A DNA stretch of 64,000 nucleotides from Fredinandcohnia quinoae (GTDB lineage Bacteria > Bacillota > Bacilli > Bacillales > Bacillaceae_L). The stretch lies in the NCBI RefSeq assembly GCF_022427965.1, contig NZ_JAKTTI010000022.1:1-64000 (forward strand). Reading direction: 5' to 3'. The notes under the pieces are model-generated. The model saw only the letters and a program-made list of their open reading frames with translations, was not told where the DNA came from and made no database searches. Numbering within the stretch: position 1 is the stretch's first letter; the number at the start of each line of letters is the position of its first letter. Below are positions 7,680 to 17,158 of the stretch, piece after piece. The position numbers were made by a program, and so were the translations under genes.

Positions 7680-8951
7680 TTAGATAATCCTGACTTCATT
7701 TACTACATATTCATGAAATTTTTTAGCAGCCGCTTTTTTACACTCAACACGTAATTTCGTCCCACCTTCTTCATATTCAGTAGACAAAACATGACCATGC
7801 TCACTGAAGTACGATACAATATCACCTTCTGAATAAGGAATCAACAGGTCACATTGAACATAATCAATGAAGATTCTCTTACTAATTTGCTGAGTCAGTT
7901 CTTCTATTCCAATTCGGTTTTTAGCGGATATATATACATCTTCACCTTGAATTTGTGGAAGATCTTCATTCATTAACTCCGCCTTGTTATAGACATATAA
8001 TATCGGAATATCTGTAACACCAATTTCTGCTAACACTTTATTTGTTAGCTTCCTCTGTTCCTCATGATTCGGATTCGAAAAATCGACAACGTGAATGAGT
8101 AAATCTGCTTCTGTCACTTCCTCGAGTGTCGAGCGAAATGCCTTCACTAGATGATGTGGGAGCTTGTTGATAAAACCAACTGTATCCGTCAGTAAAAATG
8201 ATTTATTATTAGGTAATGCTATTTTTCTTACCGCTGTTTCTAATGTTGCAAATAACATATTTTTTTCAAAAACTTGCTTCTCTTCACTATTCCCTAAAGC
8301 TTCAAGCATTGCATTCATAATGGTCGACTTTCCAACATTCGTATAACCAACTAAAGAAACTACGGGAATTTCATTTTTATGACGTTGTTTTCTTTGTGTC
8401 TTTCGTTGTGCAACTAAATTTTCGAGCTCCTTCGATAACTTTGCAATCTTCTCTTCAATTTTTCGGCGGTCTAGCTCTAGTTTTGTTTCTCCAGCACCCC
8501 TATTTTTTAAACCAGAACCGCCACCTTGACGTCCGAGGGATTCGCGCATCCCAACTAGGCGTGGAAGCATGTATTTTAATCTTGCAACCTCAACCTGAAG
8601 TTGTGATTCTCGTGTTTTTGCACGTTCAGCAAAGATCGCCAATATAAGCATCGTACGGTCAATTACTTCACAATCTAATTCAGATTCTAAATTTCGAATT
8701 TGTGAAGGTGACAACTCATCATCAAAAATCACCAAATTCGCATCTTTCTCTTCCATCAATGCCGCTAATTCTTGAATCTTTCCTTTTCCAATATAATGAG
8801 ATTTATTTATTTGATTTAAATTTTGGGTAATTTCGGCTAGAACATTCACATCACAGGCCTCAGCTAAATTCTCTAATTCCTCCATGGAATATTCAAATTC
8901 CTCTTGATTATTTTTTAGATTAACCCCTACTAATATTGCATTTCGTTCCAT
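7680..8951 (-). CDS. hflX: Ribosome-associated GTPase HflX
   Basis: HflX splits stalled or stressed ribosomes. The 423-residue protein has the HflX N-terminal domain with GKGKIQEL (55-62) and ATFAER-like IFAERAKTRESQLQVE. The linker GGGSGLKNRGAGETKLE and the GTPase motifs GYTNVGKST (202-210), DTVGF (256-260) and NKAE (322-325) follow. The ATG at 8951 follows AGGAGG. The frame is open for 27 more codons upstream through a terminator hairpin, which is unlikely to be coding. The leader holds an attenuator-like terminator (8974-9007). Confidence 0.95.
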   Translation of the reverse strand: MERNAILVGVNLKNNQEEFEYSMEELENLAEACDVNVLAEITQNLNQINKSHYIGKGKIQELAALMEEKDANLVIFDDELSPSQIRNLESELDCEVIDRTMLILAIFAERAKTRESQLQVEVARLKYMLPRLVGMRESLGRQGGGSGLKNRGAGETKLELDRRKIEEKIAKLSKELENLVAQRKTQRKQRHKNEIPVVSLVGYTNVGKSTIMNAMLEALGNSEEKQVFEKNMLFATLETAVRKIALPNNKSFLLTDTVGFINKLPHHLVKAFRSTLEEVTEADLLIHVVDFSNPNHEEQRKLTNKVLAEIGVTDIPILYVYNKAELMNEDLPQIQGEDVYISAKNRIGIEELTQQISKRIFIDYVQCDLLIPYSEGDIVSYFSEHGHVLSTEYEEGGTKLRVECKKAAAKKFHEYVVNEVRII

Positions 8952-8973
8952 ATATATTCCTCCTATTTCCTTT

Positions 8974-9007
8974 AAAAAATAAAAAACACAGACAATCTGC
9001 CTGTGTT
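8974..9007 (-). terminator. Leader terminator (attenuator) just before hflX
   Basis: On the minus strand AACACAG pairs with CTGTGTT and is followed by TTTTTATTTTTT. It stands only 23 bp upstream of the hflX ATG, so it either ends an upstream transcript or attenuates hflX. A 42-codon frame starting at ATG 9100 runs through the hairpin and stops at TAA (8972-8974). Confidence 0.65.
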
Positions 9008-9130
9008 CGAGTAAACGGTTGGAATATAACAAAATAAGCCGTTATAGAATTTATTTTCGAAGTGAAAATAAGTATCTATTTCGGTAATAGAAAGGCCCAT
9101 ATTGTAAAAATTCCCATTAAAAAAGAGGAC

Positions 9131-9314
9131 AAAAAAGAGGGTAGACTCGCGCCATTTCCCTCTTATCCGTTAAAATAAGGTATCCTATTGTAGGCAGACC
9201 AATCCCGTTTACTCTGCACGCAGACAGAGCTTGAACATATTCAGTTATTGTTCAAATTTTGGATTCGAATTCTACCAGAAATCAACACTAGGAACCCTCC
9301 GTTCATTAAAAGTT
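9131..9314 (-). ncRNA. Candidate ~185-nt structured RNA with its own promoter and terminator
   Basis: On the minus strand a good sigma-A promoter (TTGCAT, 17 bp, TAAGAT at 9349-9321) predicts a start near 9314. The transcript ends in a terminator, AAGAGGG/CCCTCTTTTTT (9164-9131). Inside are hairpins TTGAACA/TGTTCAA and CTCTG/CAGAG. The 5' end also has GAGGGT and GGTAGA, which can pair with the terminator arm ACCCTC and TCTACC. The length and end-pairing recall 6S RNA, but I cannot match it to a known class. No convincing coding frame. Confidence 0.5.
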
Positions 9315-9320
9315 AGTTCA

Positions 9321-9349
9321 ATCTTAACAGGTGAAAAATAAAAATGCAA
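9321..9349 (-). promoter_or_regulatory. Sigma-A promoter of the candidate RNA
   Basis: TTGCAT (9349-9344), a 17-bp spacer and TAAGAT (9326-9321), read on the minus strand. Confidence 0.55.
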
Positions 9350-9464
9350 CCCCATAACCATCCATACCTTCACTTGCCTTCCATATTTTATTTAATGAAT
9401 TTCATAACTTATTGTGCCTATACTTTTATTAATATACATACAATAAAAGTTAAGGGAGGAAGTC

Positions 9465-11198
9465 ATGAAAAAAGTTAGCAGTAAATTAGCATTTGCATTA
9501 ATAATAGGCTTGTTAATTGTCTTAATTGGGAATACATTAATGCTATTTAAAAATAGTAAAAATACAGTCGAATCAACGATTGCAAATTTCGGTATTACGA
9601 TCGCAGATAATATTTCCACAAAATTTGATACAAAAGCATATGAAAGATTTTTAGAAAACCCAGTTGAATCAGATACATATTGGAATTTACGAGAGGAACT
9701 AAATGACTTTCGTGAAAAAATCGGTGCGTTGTATGTATATACAATTAAAATAGATGAAAAACAAAATGCATTCATCATGATCGATGGACAAGTAAAAGGT
9801 TCAGAACAAGCATCTGAACTAGGAGAAGCAAGCTCAGCGGTCAAATACAAAGATGTAGAAAAAGTCTTAAATGGTGAAGGTTCAAGTGCTCCAATTATAC
9901 ACGACCCGGAATATGGTGATTATTTATCCGCGTATGTTCCAATTAAACTCAATAATAAAGTAATCGGAATTTTAGGTGTAGACATTGCGGCAGAGAATGT
10001 CGACGAGATTAGTTCCGAAGTATTTCGTTCAGATCTTCCATTTATGGTCATAACCAACGGCATACTCATCTTTCTAATCATTATACTATTGGCTTGGAAT
10101 ATACGTCGAAAATTAAAACCATTGGAGACGATAAGTATTGCTGCAGAAAAGATGGCAAATGGAGACCTATTAAATGCTCAGGAGCAGATTACGAAGGTAA
10201 AAGTGAATGGGGAGGATGAGGTCAAACAAGTAACTCAATCTTTTCAACATATGACACAGAACAACATTGATATGATTAATGATATTAAGCAATCTTCAAA
10301 TTTATTATTAAATTCAACGAACGAAATCAATCAAAAAATGAAGATAATTAATCAAGCAAACGATGAAATAATCGGAAATATTCAGGAGGTTGCCATCTCA
10401 ACTGAAACACAATTAGAACGAAGTGAAGAGACGGTAAAAGCTATTGAAGAGATGTCAATCGGTATCCAACGTATTGCAGAGGCTGCAACTGATGTAAGCG
10501 AGAAATCATCTAATATGGAGAAGCATGTGAAAGATGGTTTTGATGAAATTCAACTCATTATTAATCGGATTAATAATATGAAGGATACTGTCACTGAATC
10601 GTCCAAGGTAATTGAAGAGTTAGGGGAGCAAGCAAATGAAATCGGTATGATTGTTGGACTCATATCAGGTGTAGCAGAACAAACAAACCTACTTGCGTTA
10701 AATGCTGCAATTGAAGCTGCAAGAGCAGGTGAACATGGCAAAGGATTTGCCGTTGTGTCTCAAGAGGTAAGAAAGCTAGCTGAAGAATCGAGTAAATCTG
10801 CTAAACTAATTGAAGATCGATTAAATCATTTCAAATTTACAATTGAAAAAGCTGTCATGAATATGCATGAAGGAACCAAAAAGGTAGAAGAGGGTGCCTT
10901 AGCGGTTAATCATACACAAGAAAAATTCAAATCCATCCTTCATGATGTTGAATTAGTAACAGATGAAATACAGGATGTATCTGCCATTACTGAAGAAATG
11001 TCCGCTGGTTCCGAAGAAATCTCAGCATCAATTGCAGAATTTGCATCTCTTACAAAAGAGACTGCCGATTCCACAAAAAATGTGGCGGCATCTACTGACC
11101 GACAATTGGAATCAATGGATACAATTTCAGAATTAACTTCCACACTTAATGAATTATCTTTAAAACTCGAGCAATCAGTTAAAAGATTTAACGTATAA
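9465..11198 (+). CDS. Methyl-accepting chemotaxis protein with Cache-type sensor
   Basis: The 577-residue receptor has a membrane segment (about 8-28), an extracellular Cache-like ligand domain (about 35-190, with [20 protein letters not shown]), a second membrane segment (about 195-215), a HAMP domain and a long coiled-coil signalling domain. The signalling tip [20 protein letters not shown] is intact, so it should bind CheA/CheW. The ligand is unknown. The ATG follows AAGGGAGGAAGTC. I found no clear sigma-D promoter, unlike the second receptor at 21431. It is monocistronic. Confidence 0.92.
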   Translation: MKKVSSKLAFALIIGLLIVLIGNTLMLFKNSKNTVESTIANFGITIADNISTKFDTKAYERFLENPVESDTYWNLREELNDFREKIGALYVYTIKIDEKQNAFIMIDGQVKGSEQASELGEASSAVKYKDVEKVLNGEGSSAPIIHDPEYGDYLSAYVPIKLNNKVIGILGVDIAAENVDEISSEVFRSDLPFMVITNGILIFLIIILLAWNIRRKLKPLETISIAAEKMANGDLLNAQEQITKVKVNGEDEVKQVTQSFQHMTQNNIDMINDIKQSSNLLLNSTNEINQKMKIINQANDEIIGNIQEVAISTETQLERSEETVKAIEEMSIGIQRIAEAATDVSEKSSNMEKHVKDGFDEIQLIINRINNMKDTVTESSKVIEELGEQANEIGMIVGLISGVAEQTNLLALNAAIEAARAGEHGKGFAVVSQEVRKLAEESSKSAKLIEDRLNHFKFTIEKAVMNMHEGTKKVEEGALAVNHTQEKFKSILHDVELVTDEIQDVSAITEEMSAGSEEISASIAEFASLTKETADSTKNVAASTDRQLESMDTISELTSTLNELSLKLEQSVKRFNV

Positions 11199-11227
11199 AA
11201 AATAGCCACTGCCCTATGCAGTGGCTT
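11195..11227 (-). terminator. Hairpin between convergent genes
   Basis: AGCCACTG pairs with CAGTGGCT. The minus-strand side is followed by ATTTTTT, so it ends the phosphatase gene; on the plus side it follows the chemoreceptor with a poor T-run. Confidence 0.75.
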
Positions 11228-11231
11228 ACAC

Positions 11232-11822
11232 TTATTTCGATATGAATTCTGGTGTTAGATGAGAGACTTGATTATACTTTTGAAGCTCCCATTCACCATT
11301 TTCAAAATGAATATGAGAAAATGAGGCATTACGTAATCTTGATTTTCCATATCCAAGTTTACCGTTGGAAACCTCATCTAAAATCGCATTAATAACTGCC
11401 CCATGTACGACAAGGAGCACCTTTTTATTCTCGTACTCCTGCTGAATTTTTTTCAAACCACTCATAAGCCGATTTAATAGTGTTTCGACATCCTCCTGAT
11501 TTGGATACTGACCATCAGGATACAACTTCGTCCGCTCTTCAATTGTCATACCCTCCACTTCACCAAAACCTCTTTCGACAAACTCCTCCATTTCCAAAAA
11601 TGACAATCCAATTGATTCATTGATAATTTCCGCAGTTTGTCTAGCTCTCTGAAGCGTACTCGTAATTATTACATCCCATTCAGTTGATCCCTTAAAAAAA
11701 TCTCTACATAGTTGTGCTTGCCGAATCCCTTTTTCATTCAGTGGTATATCTGTTCTTCCTTGGATTCTACCAATTGCATTCCAATCTGTTTCACCATGCC
11801 TTATTAAACAAATCGTAGTCAT
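11232..11822 (-). CDS. Histidine phosphatase family protein (PhoE/GpmB-like)
   Basis: The 196-residue protein has the phosphohistidine motif LIRHGETDWN near the N-terminus, the ITSTLQRARQTAEII segment, and VVHGAVINAIL with the second catalytic histidine. These are complete catalytic elements of the branch-2 histidine phosphatases, which includes the broad-specificity phosphatase YhfR/PhoE. The substrate is not predictable. A GAAGGGTG site precedes the ATG. It converges on the chemoreceptor gene and is distinct from the CobC paralogue at 26805. Confidence 0.88.
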   Translation of the reverse strand: MTTICLIRHGETDWNAIGRIQGRTDIPLNEKGIRQAQLCRDFFKGSTEWDVIITSTLQRARQTAEIINESIGLSFLEMEEFVERGFGEVEGMTIEERTKLYPDGQYPNQEDVETLLNRLMSGLKKIQQEYENKKVLLVVHGAVINAILDEVSNGKLGYGKSRLRNASFSHIHFENGEWELQKYNQVSHLTPEFISK

Positions 11823-11899
11823 GAGATCACACCCTTCATATCTATAAAACTACTATAACACCATTTAAAAAAATAGTGTTTTGGTAAATAATTTAATGC

Positions 11900-11928
11900 A
11901 AAAAAGCCGCCTATAGGTAGACGGCTTT
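11900..11928 (-). terminator. Terminator of the PrsA-like gene
   Basis: AAAGCCG pairs with CGGCTTTTTTG on the minus strand, with an inner CCTATAGG. Confidence 0.8.
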
Positions 11929-11950
11929 GAATCTATATAAACTTTTTCTC

Positions 11951-12820
11951 TTATAAATTTCTATCTATCTCATATTCCTCCATTTTTTCTGTTAACCATG
12001 TGGAATACTCATCATTTATTTTTTGATCGTATATTGTTTCCTTAATCGTGTCTTTACTATCTTCATAGTTTGCTGCAGTTGCTGCTTTTTTATCAGTTAC
12101 TTTAATAATATGATAGCCGTTTTCTGTTTTAACAGGGTTGCTGATATCATCAATCTTCATCGAAAATGCAGCTTTTTCAAATTCCTCCACCATATCACCT
12201 GCTGAAAAATATCCTAAATCTCCACCAGATTCAGCACTTGAATCAGTGGAATATTCCTTAGCTAAATCCTCGAAATTAGCACCTTCATCAAGTTTTTTCT
12301 TCACTTCCTTTGCAGTCTCCTCATCTTCTACTAAAATATGACTTGCTTTCACTTGCTCAGGAGTAGCAAATGAATCTTTGTTTTCTTCAAAATACGTCTT
12401 TATTTCATCATCTGTAACCTCAACACGAGGCTCAAGTAGCTTTTTTGTTTGAATATAGAATTTAACATCATCCTTGACATCTTCCATTGTAAATCCTTGA
12501 GTTTCCAATGATGATTTTAGGGCATCCTCTCCCCCATATGCTTCAATCAATGCATCCAATTCACTATCCATTTCCTTATCAGAAACGGTTATCTTTTCTT
12601 TTTTCACCTCAAGTTCAACAATTTTATTTGAAATAAGTGATTCTAATGCATCTGTACCATATTGATCCGTGAGAAGTTTATACAATTCTTCTTTGTGGAT
12701 TTCTTCCCCATTTACACTTGCAACTACATCTTTATTTTTAAATGAGTAGCCAAGGATGATAATCAAGGCGATTCCAATGATCGCCCCTGTTATCCATATA
12801 AGTTTTCGGTTTCCTATCAT
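11951..12820 (-). CDS. Membrane-anchored parvulin-type foldase (PrsA/YacD-like)
   Basis: This peptidyl-prolyl isomerase likely helps secreted proteins fold outside the membrane. Residues 8-27 form an uncleaved membrane anchor. There is no lipobox cysteine, unlike classical PrsA and like YacD. A SurA-like chaperone region follows, then a parvulin domain (about 155-250) with ASHILVEDEETA, GGDLGYFSAGDMV and VKTENGYHIIKV. It lies 14 bp downstream of an HtrA protease, so the two quality-control proteins are probably co-transcribed. The start ATG is preceded by AAAGGATC. Confidence 0.88.
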   Translation of the reverse strand: MIGNRKLIWITGAIIGIALIIILGYSFKNKDVVASVNGEEIHKEELYKLLTDQYGTDALESLISNKIVELEVKKEKITVSDKEMDSELDALIEAYGGEDALKSSLETQGFTMEDVKDDVKFYIQTKKLLEPRVEVTDDEIKTYFEENKDSFATPEQVKASHILVEDEETAKEVKKKLDEGANFEDLAKEYSTDSSAESGGDLGYFSAGDMVEEFEKAAFSMKIDDISNPVKTENGYHIIKVTDKKAATAANYEDSKDTIKETIYDQKINDEYSTWLTEKMEEYEIDRNL

Positions 12821-12833
12821 ATTCAGATCCTTT

Positions 12834-14276
12834 CTAGTCTATTTGACTAGTAGTACTTGTTAATGTTAATTTGACTTTTTTATATTGACCAGAACGGAAA
12901 AGACCAATTTCTACTTCATCACCAATTTTACTTTTTGTATAAAGGAATTTACGTAAATCCATAGAGTTCGTAATTTCATTGTCATTAATTGACACAATTA
13001 CATCTTGAACCTGAATACCTGCTTTGGCTGCTGAAGAATTTTCAGCCACATTTGTTACCATTACTCCACCTTTTACCTTGTCAGGTAGATCATTATAATA
13101 CATTTGTGGAACTTCCTCTAAGCTTGCCAAACCGATGCCGATATATGGTCGCTCAATATGTCCTTTTTCAATAATTTGATTAATGATTGGAACTGCATCA
13201 TTACTAGGAATCGCAAAGCCTAATCCTTCTACCCCACTATCAGAAATCTTCAAGCTATTAATACCAATCACTTGTCCTTCTGTATTGATTAATGCTCCAC
13301 CACTATTCCCAGGGTTAATTGCTGCATCTGTTTGTATAACATTAAGCGCCCAATCGCCTGCTGATGTACTGACAGATACTGAACGATCTGTTGCACTAAC
13401 GATTCCTTGAGTAACGGTACGTGATAAATCAAGACCCAGTGGGTTACCGATTGCTAATACTTGATCGCCTGGGCGAAGAACAGATGAATCACCAAATGAT
13501 AGAACAGCTTCAACATTTTTCGCATCAATTTTTAATACTGCTAAGTCTGTTAAAGCATCAGAACCAATTAGTGTCGCATTCACCTTTTCCCCATTGTAAA
13601 GTGATACTTCAAGATTATTTGCTCCTTCTACAACGTGGTTATTCGTGACAATATATGCGATGTCACCTTTCTTTTGAAAAATAACCCCTGAACCTGAACC
13701 ACTTTCTACATCACTCGAACTTTGTTGACCAAAAATATTCTGTTGTTTTTGAAGGTTCACAATTCCAACAATCGCCTTCGAAGATTGTTCCACAATATCA
13801 GCAATTGAAGTTTCCCCCGCTTTTGTAGCAGTTGGTTGAATCTTCACAGAACCAGAGGCTGCAACACTATCTTCTGCATGTTCAACTTTTGGATTGGAAT
13901 CTGAATTAAATAAATCCTGTAACCCATCTGTATGAGGCGCAACAGTCAATGTTAGAACAGAACCAACAACACCCGCAGCAATCATTGATAGGAAACTCTT
14001 AACCTTTGGTTTTGATTTTTTTACGGGTTGGTTTGTATGCTGGGTACTTCTTAGTTGTTCAAATTCCTTCACTTGAGTAGGTTCCTCCATTTGAACTGGC
14101 TGGTAAGCTTGTTCGACTTGGTTTGATTGTTCCATCTCTACAATTTTCTCAGGTTGAACCGGCTGCGTATCTACAGGTCGATCTAGACGTTGAAGTTCTT
14201 CTAATTGATTTGATTGAATCTCCTTTTCAATAGGCTCATCATGATTATTTATATTATCGTTATTATTTTCATTCAT
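12834..14276 (-). CDS. HtrA/DegP-like membrane serine protease
   Basis: The 480-residue protein is a surface quality-control protease. Residues 1-90 are a Gln/Glu/Pro-rich cytoplasmic segment with repeated QPV-type motifs. A membrane span is at about 93-113 and the trypsin-like domain follows. The catalytic triad is H214 (TNNHVV), D244 (LTDLAVL) and S325 (NPGNSGGAL). A PDZ domain lies in the last 100 residues (GGVMVTNVAENSSAAKAGIQ). AAGGAGGA precedes the ATG. It is upstream of the PrsA-like foldase and next to a two-component system, which resembles the htrB-cssRS arrangement of B. subtilis but is not divergent. Confidence 0.92.
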   Translation of the reverse strand: MNENNNDNINNHDEPIEKEIQSNQLEELQRLDRPVDTQPVQPEKIVEMEQSNQVEQAYQPVQMEEPTQVKEFEQLRSTQHTNQPVKKSKPKVKSFLSMIAAGVVGSVLTLTVAPHTDGLQDLFNSDSNPKVEHAEDSVAASGSVKIQPTATKAGETSIADIVEQSSKAIVGIVNLQKQQNIFGQQSSSDVESGSGSGVIFQKKGDIAYIVTNNHVVEGANNLEVSLYNGEKVNATLIGSDALTDLAVLKIDAKNVEAVLSFGDSSVLRPGDQVLAIGNPLGLDLSRTVTQGIVSATDRSVSVSTSAGDWALNVIQTDAAINPGNSGGALINTEGQVIGINSLKISDSGVEGLGFAIPSNDAVPIINQIIEKGHIERPYIGIGLASLEEVPQMYYNDLPDKVKGGVMVTNVAENSSAAKAGIQVQDVIVSINDNEITNSMDLRKFLYTKSKIGDEVEIGLFRSGQYKKVKLTLTSTTSQID

Positions 14277-14569
14277 CGTAAAAATCCTCCTTAACTCTTG
14301 TTCATGTTCTTATCTTACCTTACAATTATGACCAAATTATTAACAAATCTTTAAAAGTGTTGGAAAAATTGAAAAAGCCCACGACAGTAGATTAGCAGGA
14401 TGAAAAACAGTACATCGCAAAGTGAATTAAATAGCAAATCATATAAACTTCATAGTCAAAAGGCTTAGAGATGAAAATATCCCACAGCCTTTATAAAATT
14501 TTCCTTTTTTCACCAAACCACCCGTAAGTTGTACAAGTTCATTAGATGCTAAAGCGAGTTTGTTAATTA

Positions 14570-14760
14570 AGCGGAGAAATTTCTCTTAATTAGAAAAAAG
14601 CATTGAAAATAGTTAAAATAGACGGAGAAATTCCGCCTATTGTCTCGAATAACATGAAAATTGGGGGATTTGCTTCGCATTAGCGGAAAACCTTCCCTTA
14701 TTTAGCACGAAACGAGCTCCAATTTGCATTTAACCGAAAAATCTCCGCTAATTTTGATAT
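14570..14760 (+). repeat. Dispersed ~190-bp intergenic repeat, copy A
   Basis: This copy aligns along its length with the reverse complement of 52176-52378. Shared stretches include AGCGGAAAACCTTCCCTTAT and GAAAAATCTCCGCT. It is built from short modules around CGGAGAAATTTCTC and CCGC[TC]TATT that can pair with one another. The rest of the 14277-14860 gap holds no gene that I can support. Confidence 0.75.
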
Positions 14761-14827
14761 CTAAAGAAACAAATTATGTTACGGAGGCGTATGCTGGATA
14801 AAAAATCCCCTCTTATTTGAAACTAAA

Positions 14828-14858
14828 GAAAACCCACCTATTAGATTGGTGAGTTTTC
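14828..14858 (-). terminator. Terminator of the sensor kinase gene
   Basis: On the minus strand GAAAACTCACC pairs with GGTGGGTTTTC, followed by TTTAG. It overlaps the region just after the kinase stop. Confidence 0.65.
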
Positions 14859-14860
14859 CT

Positions 14861-16270
14861 TCAATTACGGTTCGGAAATGTAATTGTAAATTTCGTACCT
14901 TTATTCTTTTCACTTGTTACTTCAATTTCACCGTGATGGAGCTGTACTAACTGTTTCACAATTGATAGACCTAGCCCGAATTGACCGAATGGGTTACCTG
15001 TTCTTGAGACATCCGCCTTATAAAAACGATGCCAAATTTTCTCGACCTCTTCTGGATCAATGCCTATTCCAGTGTCTTCAATTTCAATAATTGTTTCCCT
15101 GCTGTCCGACTTCCCGCGCAGCCATACAGTTCCATCCTCGGTAAATTGAATGCTATTTTTCGTAATATTAATTAGGATCTGAATTAAGCGATCATAATCA
15201 GCTGTAATGATGACATTTTCATCTACCGAAATCAGAATTTGAACATTTTTTTCATCAGCCTGAATTCCAAGTTGTTCCTTAATAATTTCAAAAACTTCAA
15301 CTAGCTCGATATCCTCCATATTCAAGGTCACTTGATTTGAACGGATTTTTTCGTAATCTAGATTTTCATTCACAAGGCGGATAAGCCGCTTCGTTTCATG
15401 ACTGACTAATTGAATTCCCTTTTCCTTTTCATCTTCTGGAATCAGGTCATTTTTCAAACCCTCGATTACACCACTTATCGTCGTTAATGGTGTACGCATC
15501 TCATGTGAAACATCTGCCATGAATTTACGTCGTCTATTTTCTAAGCTTTCAATTTCCTCCATTGATGTATTCAGCTTTGCCACCATTTGATTAAAATCTT
15601 GAGACAGCTCACCAATTTCATCAAAATTCGATGAAGGCAACTGAACCGAATAATCGCCAGAAGCAACACTCGATGTTGCATCCTGTAATTTTTTTATTCG
15701 AATCACGTGAACCCTCGATAAAATCCAACTCATTAAGAGTGAAACAGCTAGAGCAATGAGAACTGTGTAAAAGAGATACCTGTTAATCTCATTTATCATT
15801 TCCCTTGAACCACTAATCGGCGAGGCTAATAAAACACCGCCAATAAACTGTTCATTAATAATATATGGAATTGCAACAAAGGTTACATCCTGTTCAAAGC
15901 GCTTGATTTCAAGTGGTTTCGTAACCTTTTTCCCACTCCGAAACTTATCCCATTCCTCTTTTGTAAACTTAATCATCGGAACATATCCACTTTGTGGATT
16001 CACACTTAATCCATTTTCGTCAAATACACCAAATAAGATATTCTGCCCATTCAATACATTTGAATATTGAGTCAGCAAAGAATCAAGACCTGTGTACGAT
16101 CGTCCAATATCGTTTAAAATACTTTCACCATATGAGGTCAACTCGTCAACTTTATTTTGATACACCAAATTTTCAACATAATGTGCAAATAATAGACTCA
16201 AAATTAGAAACGCAACAATGATGACACTAAGATGGCTAATAAGCTGCTGGTACATATATTTAATCTTCAT
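14861..16270 (-). CDS. Sensor histidine kinase
   Basis: The 469-residue kinase has two membrane segments (about 12-32 and 165-185) flanking an extracellular sensor domain, then a HAMP domain (about 187-240). Next comes HisKA with the phosphorylated histidine in FMADVSHEMRTPLTTISG. The ATP-binding boxes are N (NITKNSIQF), G1 (EDTGIGI) and G2 (GLGLSIVKQL). The ribosome site GAGGGG lies inside the end of the response-regulator gene, so the pair is coupled. The signal is unknown. Proximity to htrA and the foldase suggests envelope stress, but this is inference. Confidence 0.9.
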   Translation of the reverse strand: MKIKYMYQQLISHLSVIIVAFLILSLLFAHYVENLVYQNKVDELTSYGESILNDIGRSYTGLDSLLTQYSNVLNGQNILFGVFDENGLSVNPQSGYVPMIKFTKEEWDKFRSGKKVTKPLEIKRFEQDVTFVAIPYIINEQFIGGVLLASPISGSREMINEINRYLFYTVLIALAVSLLMSWILSRVHVIRIKKLQDATSSVASGDYSVQLPSSNFDEIGELSQDFNQMVAKLNTSMEEIESLENRRRKFMADVSHEMRTPLTTISGVIEGLKNDLIPEDEKEKGIQLVSHETKRLIRLVNENLDYEKIRSNQVTLNMEDIELVEVFEIIKEQLGIQADEKNVQILISVDENVIITADYDRLIQILINITKNSIQFTEDGTVWLRGKSDSRETIIEIEDTGIGIDPEEVEKIWHRFYKADVSRTGNPFGQFGLGLSIVKQLVQLHHGEIEVTSEKNKGTKFTITFPNRN

Positions 16271-16277
16271 CTAACAT

Positions 16278-16982
16278 TTACCCCTCAATAGGCTCCACTG
16301 TTTCATCGAATTTATAGCCGACACCCCATACTGTGTGGAAAAACGGCTGATTGGTTGTCCCTAGTTTTTTGCGAAGGCGTTTAATATGCACATCAACCGT
16401 CCGTTCATCTCCATAAAATTGATAGCCCCACACTCGGTCTAGCAATTGCTCTCTAGAGAAAACTTGTTTCGGATGCTGAACAAAATAATACAAGAGATCA
16501 AATTCCTTCGGTGTTAAATTTGTAATCGCATTTCCATTTAACACTACTTCCCTCGTGTCCTTATTTATTGTAAAATGCTCAGTATGTAGAGCCCCTTTTT
16601 CATCAAGTGTGGTTGCTGATTGTTGGTATCGACGGGTTACTGCTTTTATCCGCGCCATTAGCGCTAACGGACTAAATGGCTTTGTCACATAATCATCAGC
16701 CCCCATCTCAAGGCCCAATACTTGATCTGATTCACTATCCTTTGCTGTCAGCATGATAATTGGCACTGTACTTTTTTCCTCACGAATCTTCCGGCAAATC
16801 GTGACTCCATCCATCCCTGGCAGCATCCAATCAACAATGATTAAATCCCATTTTCCACCCTTATATCGGTTAAAGCCCTCAAGCCCATCATGGACAAATT
16901 CACCCTCAATACCTTCCTTTGAAAAAAACATCTCAATCATTGAACATACACTTTCATTATCTTCGATCACTAGTACCTTCAT
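16278..16982 (-). CDS. OmpR-family response regulator
   Basis: The receiver domain has the acidic pocket EDN, the phosphoacceptor aspartate in LIIVDWMLPGMDG, the LTAKD switch residue and the KPFSP lysine. The C-terminal winged helix (LTPKEFDLLYYFVQHPKQVFSREQLLDRVWG ... RTVDVHIKRLRKKLG, split here by a loop) is of OmpR/PhoB type. I start at the ATG 9 nt after AGGAG; a GTG one codon earlier is possible. It is the first gene of the pair with the kinase at 14861. Confidence 0.92.
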   Translation of the reverse strand: MKVLVIEDNESVCSMIEMFFSKEGIEGEFVHDGLEGFNRYKGGKWDLIIVDWMLPGMDGVTICRKIREEKSTVPIIMLTAKDSESDQVLGLEMGADDYVTKPFSPLALMARIKAVTRRYQQSATTLDEKGALHTEHFTINKDTREVVLNGNAITNLTPKEFDLLYYFVQHPKQVFSREQLLDRVWGYQFYGDERTVDVHIKRLRKKLGTTNQPFFHTVWGVGYKFDETVEPIEG

Positions 16983-17080
16983 CACGAACAACTCCTATAA
17001 GGCAAAATTACTCTTTCTACAAAGGTAAATCTTATTTTGATGATACGCAACTTTTTTCTACATTCATTCTAAATTTAGAC

Positions 17081-17108
17081 AAAAAAAAACACCCTACTGG
17101 GTGCTTTT
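17081..17108 (-). terminator. Terminator of the TPR-like gene
   Basis: AGCACCC/GGGTGTTTTTTTTT on the minus strand. The plus strand has a weaker TTTT run. Confidence 0.75.
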
Positions 17109-17158
17109 ACATTTCCCTTTTCTATCCACACAAACGATGAGTTTTATAGAATTGGACC

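Noticed and set aside
9254-9280. tRNA-like T-arm in the upstream RNA
   Set aside because: GGTAGAATTCGAATCC resembles a T-arm, but no acceptor or anticodon stems fit around it.
9380-9465. Sigma-D promoter for the first chemoreceptor
   Set aside because: GCCTATAC lacks a properly spaced TAAA. The match is too weak compared with the clear site at 21367-21393.
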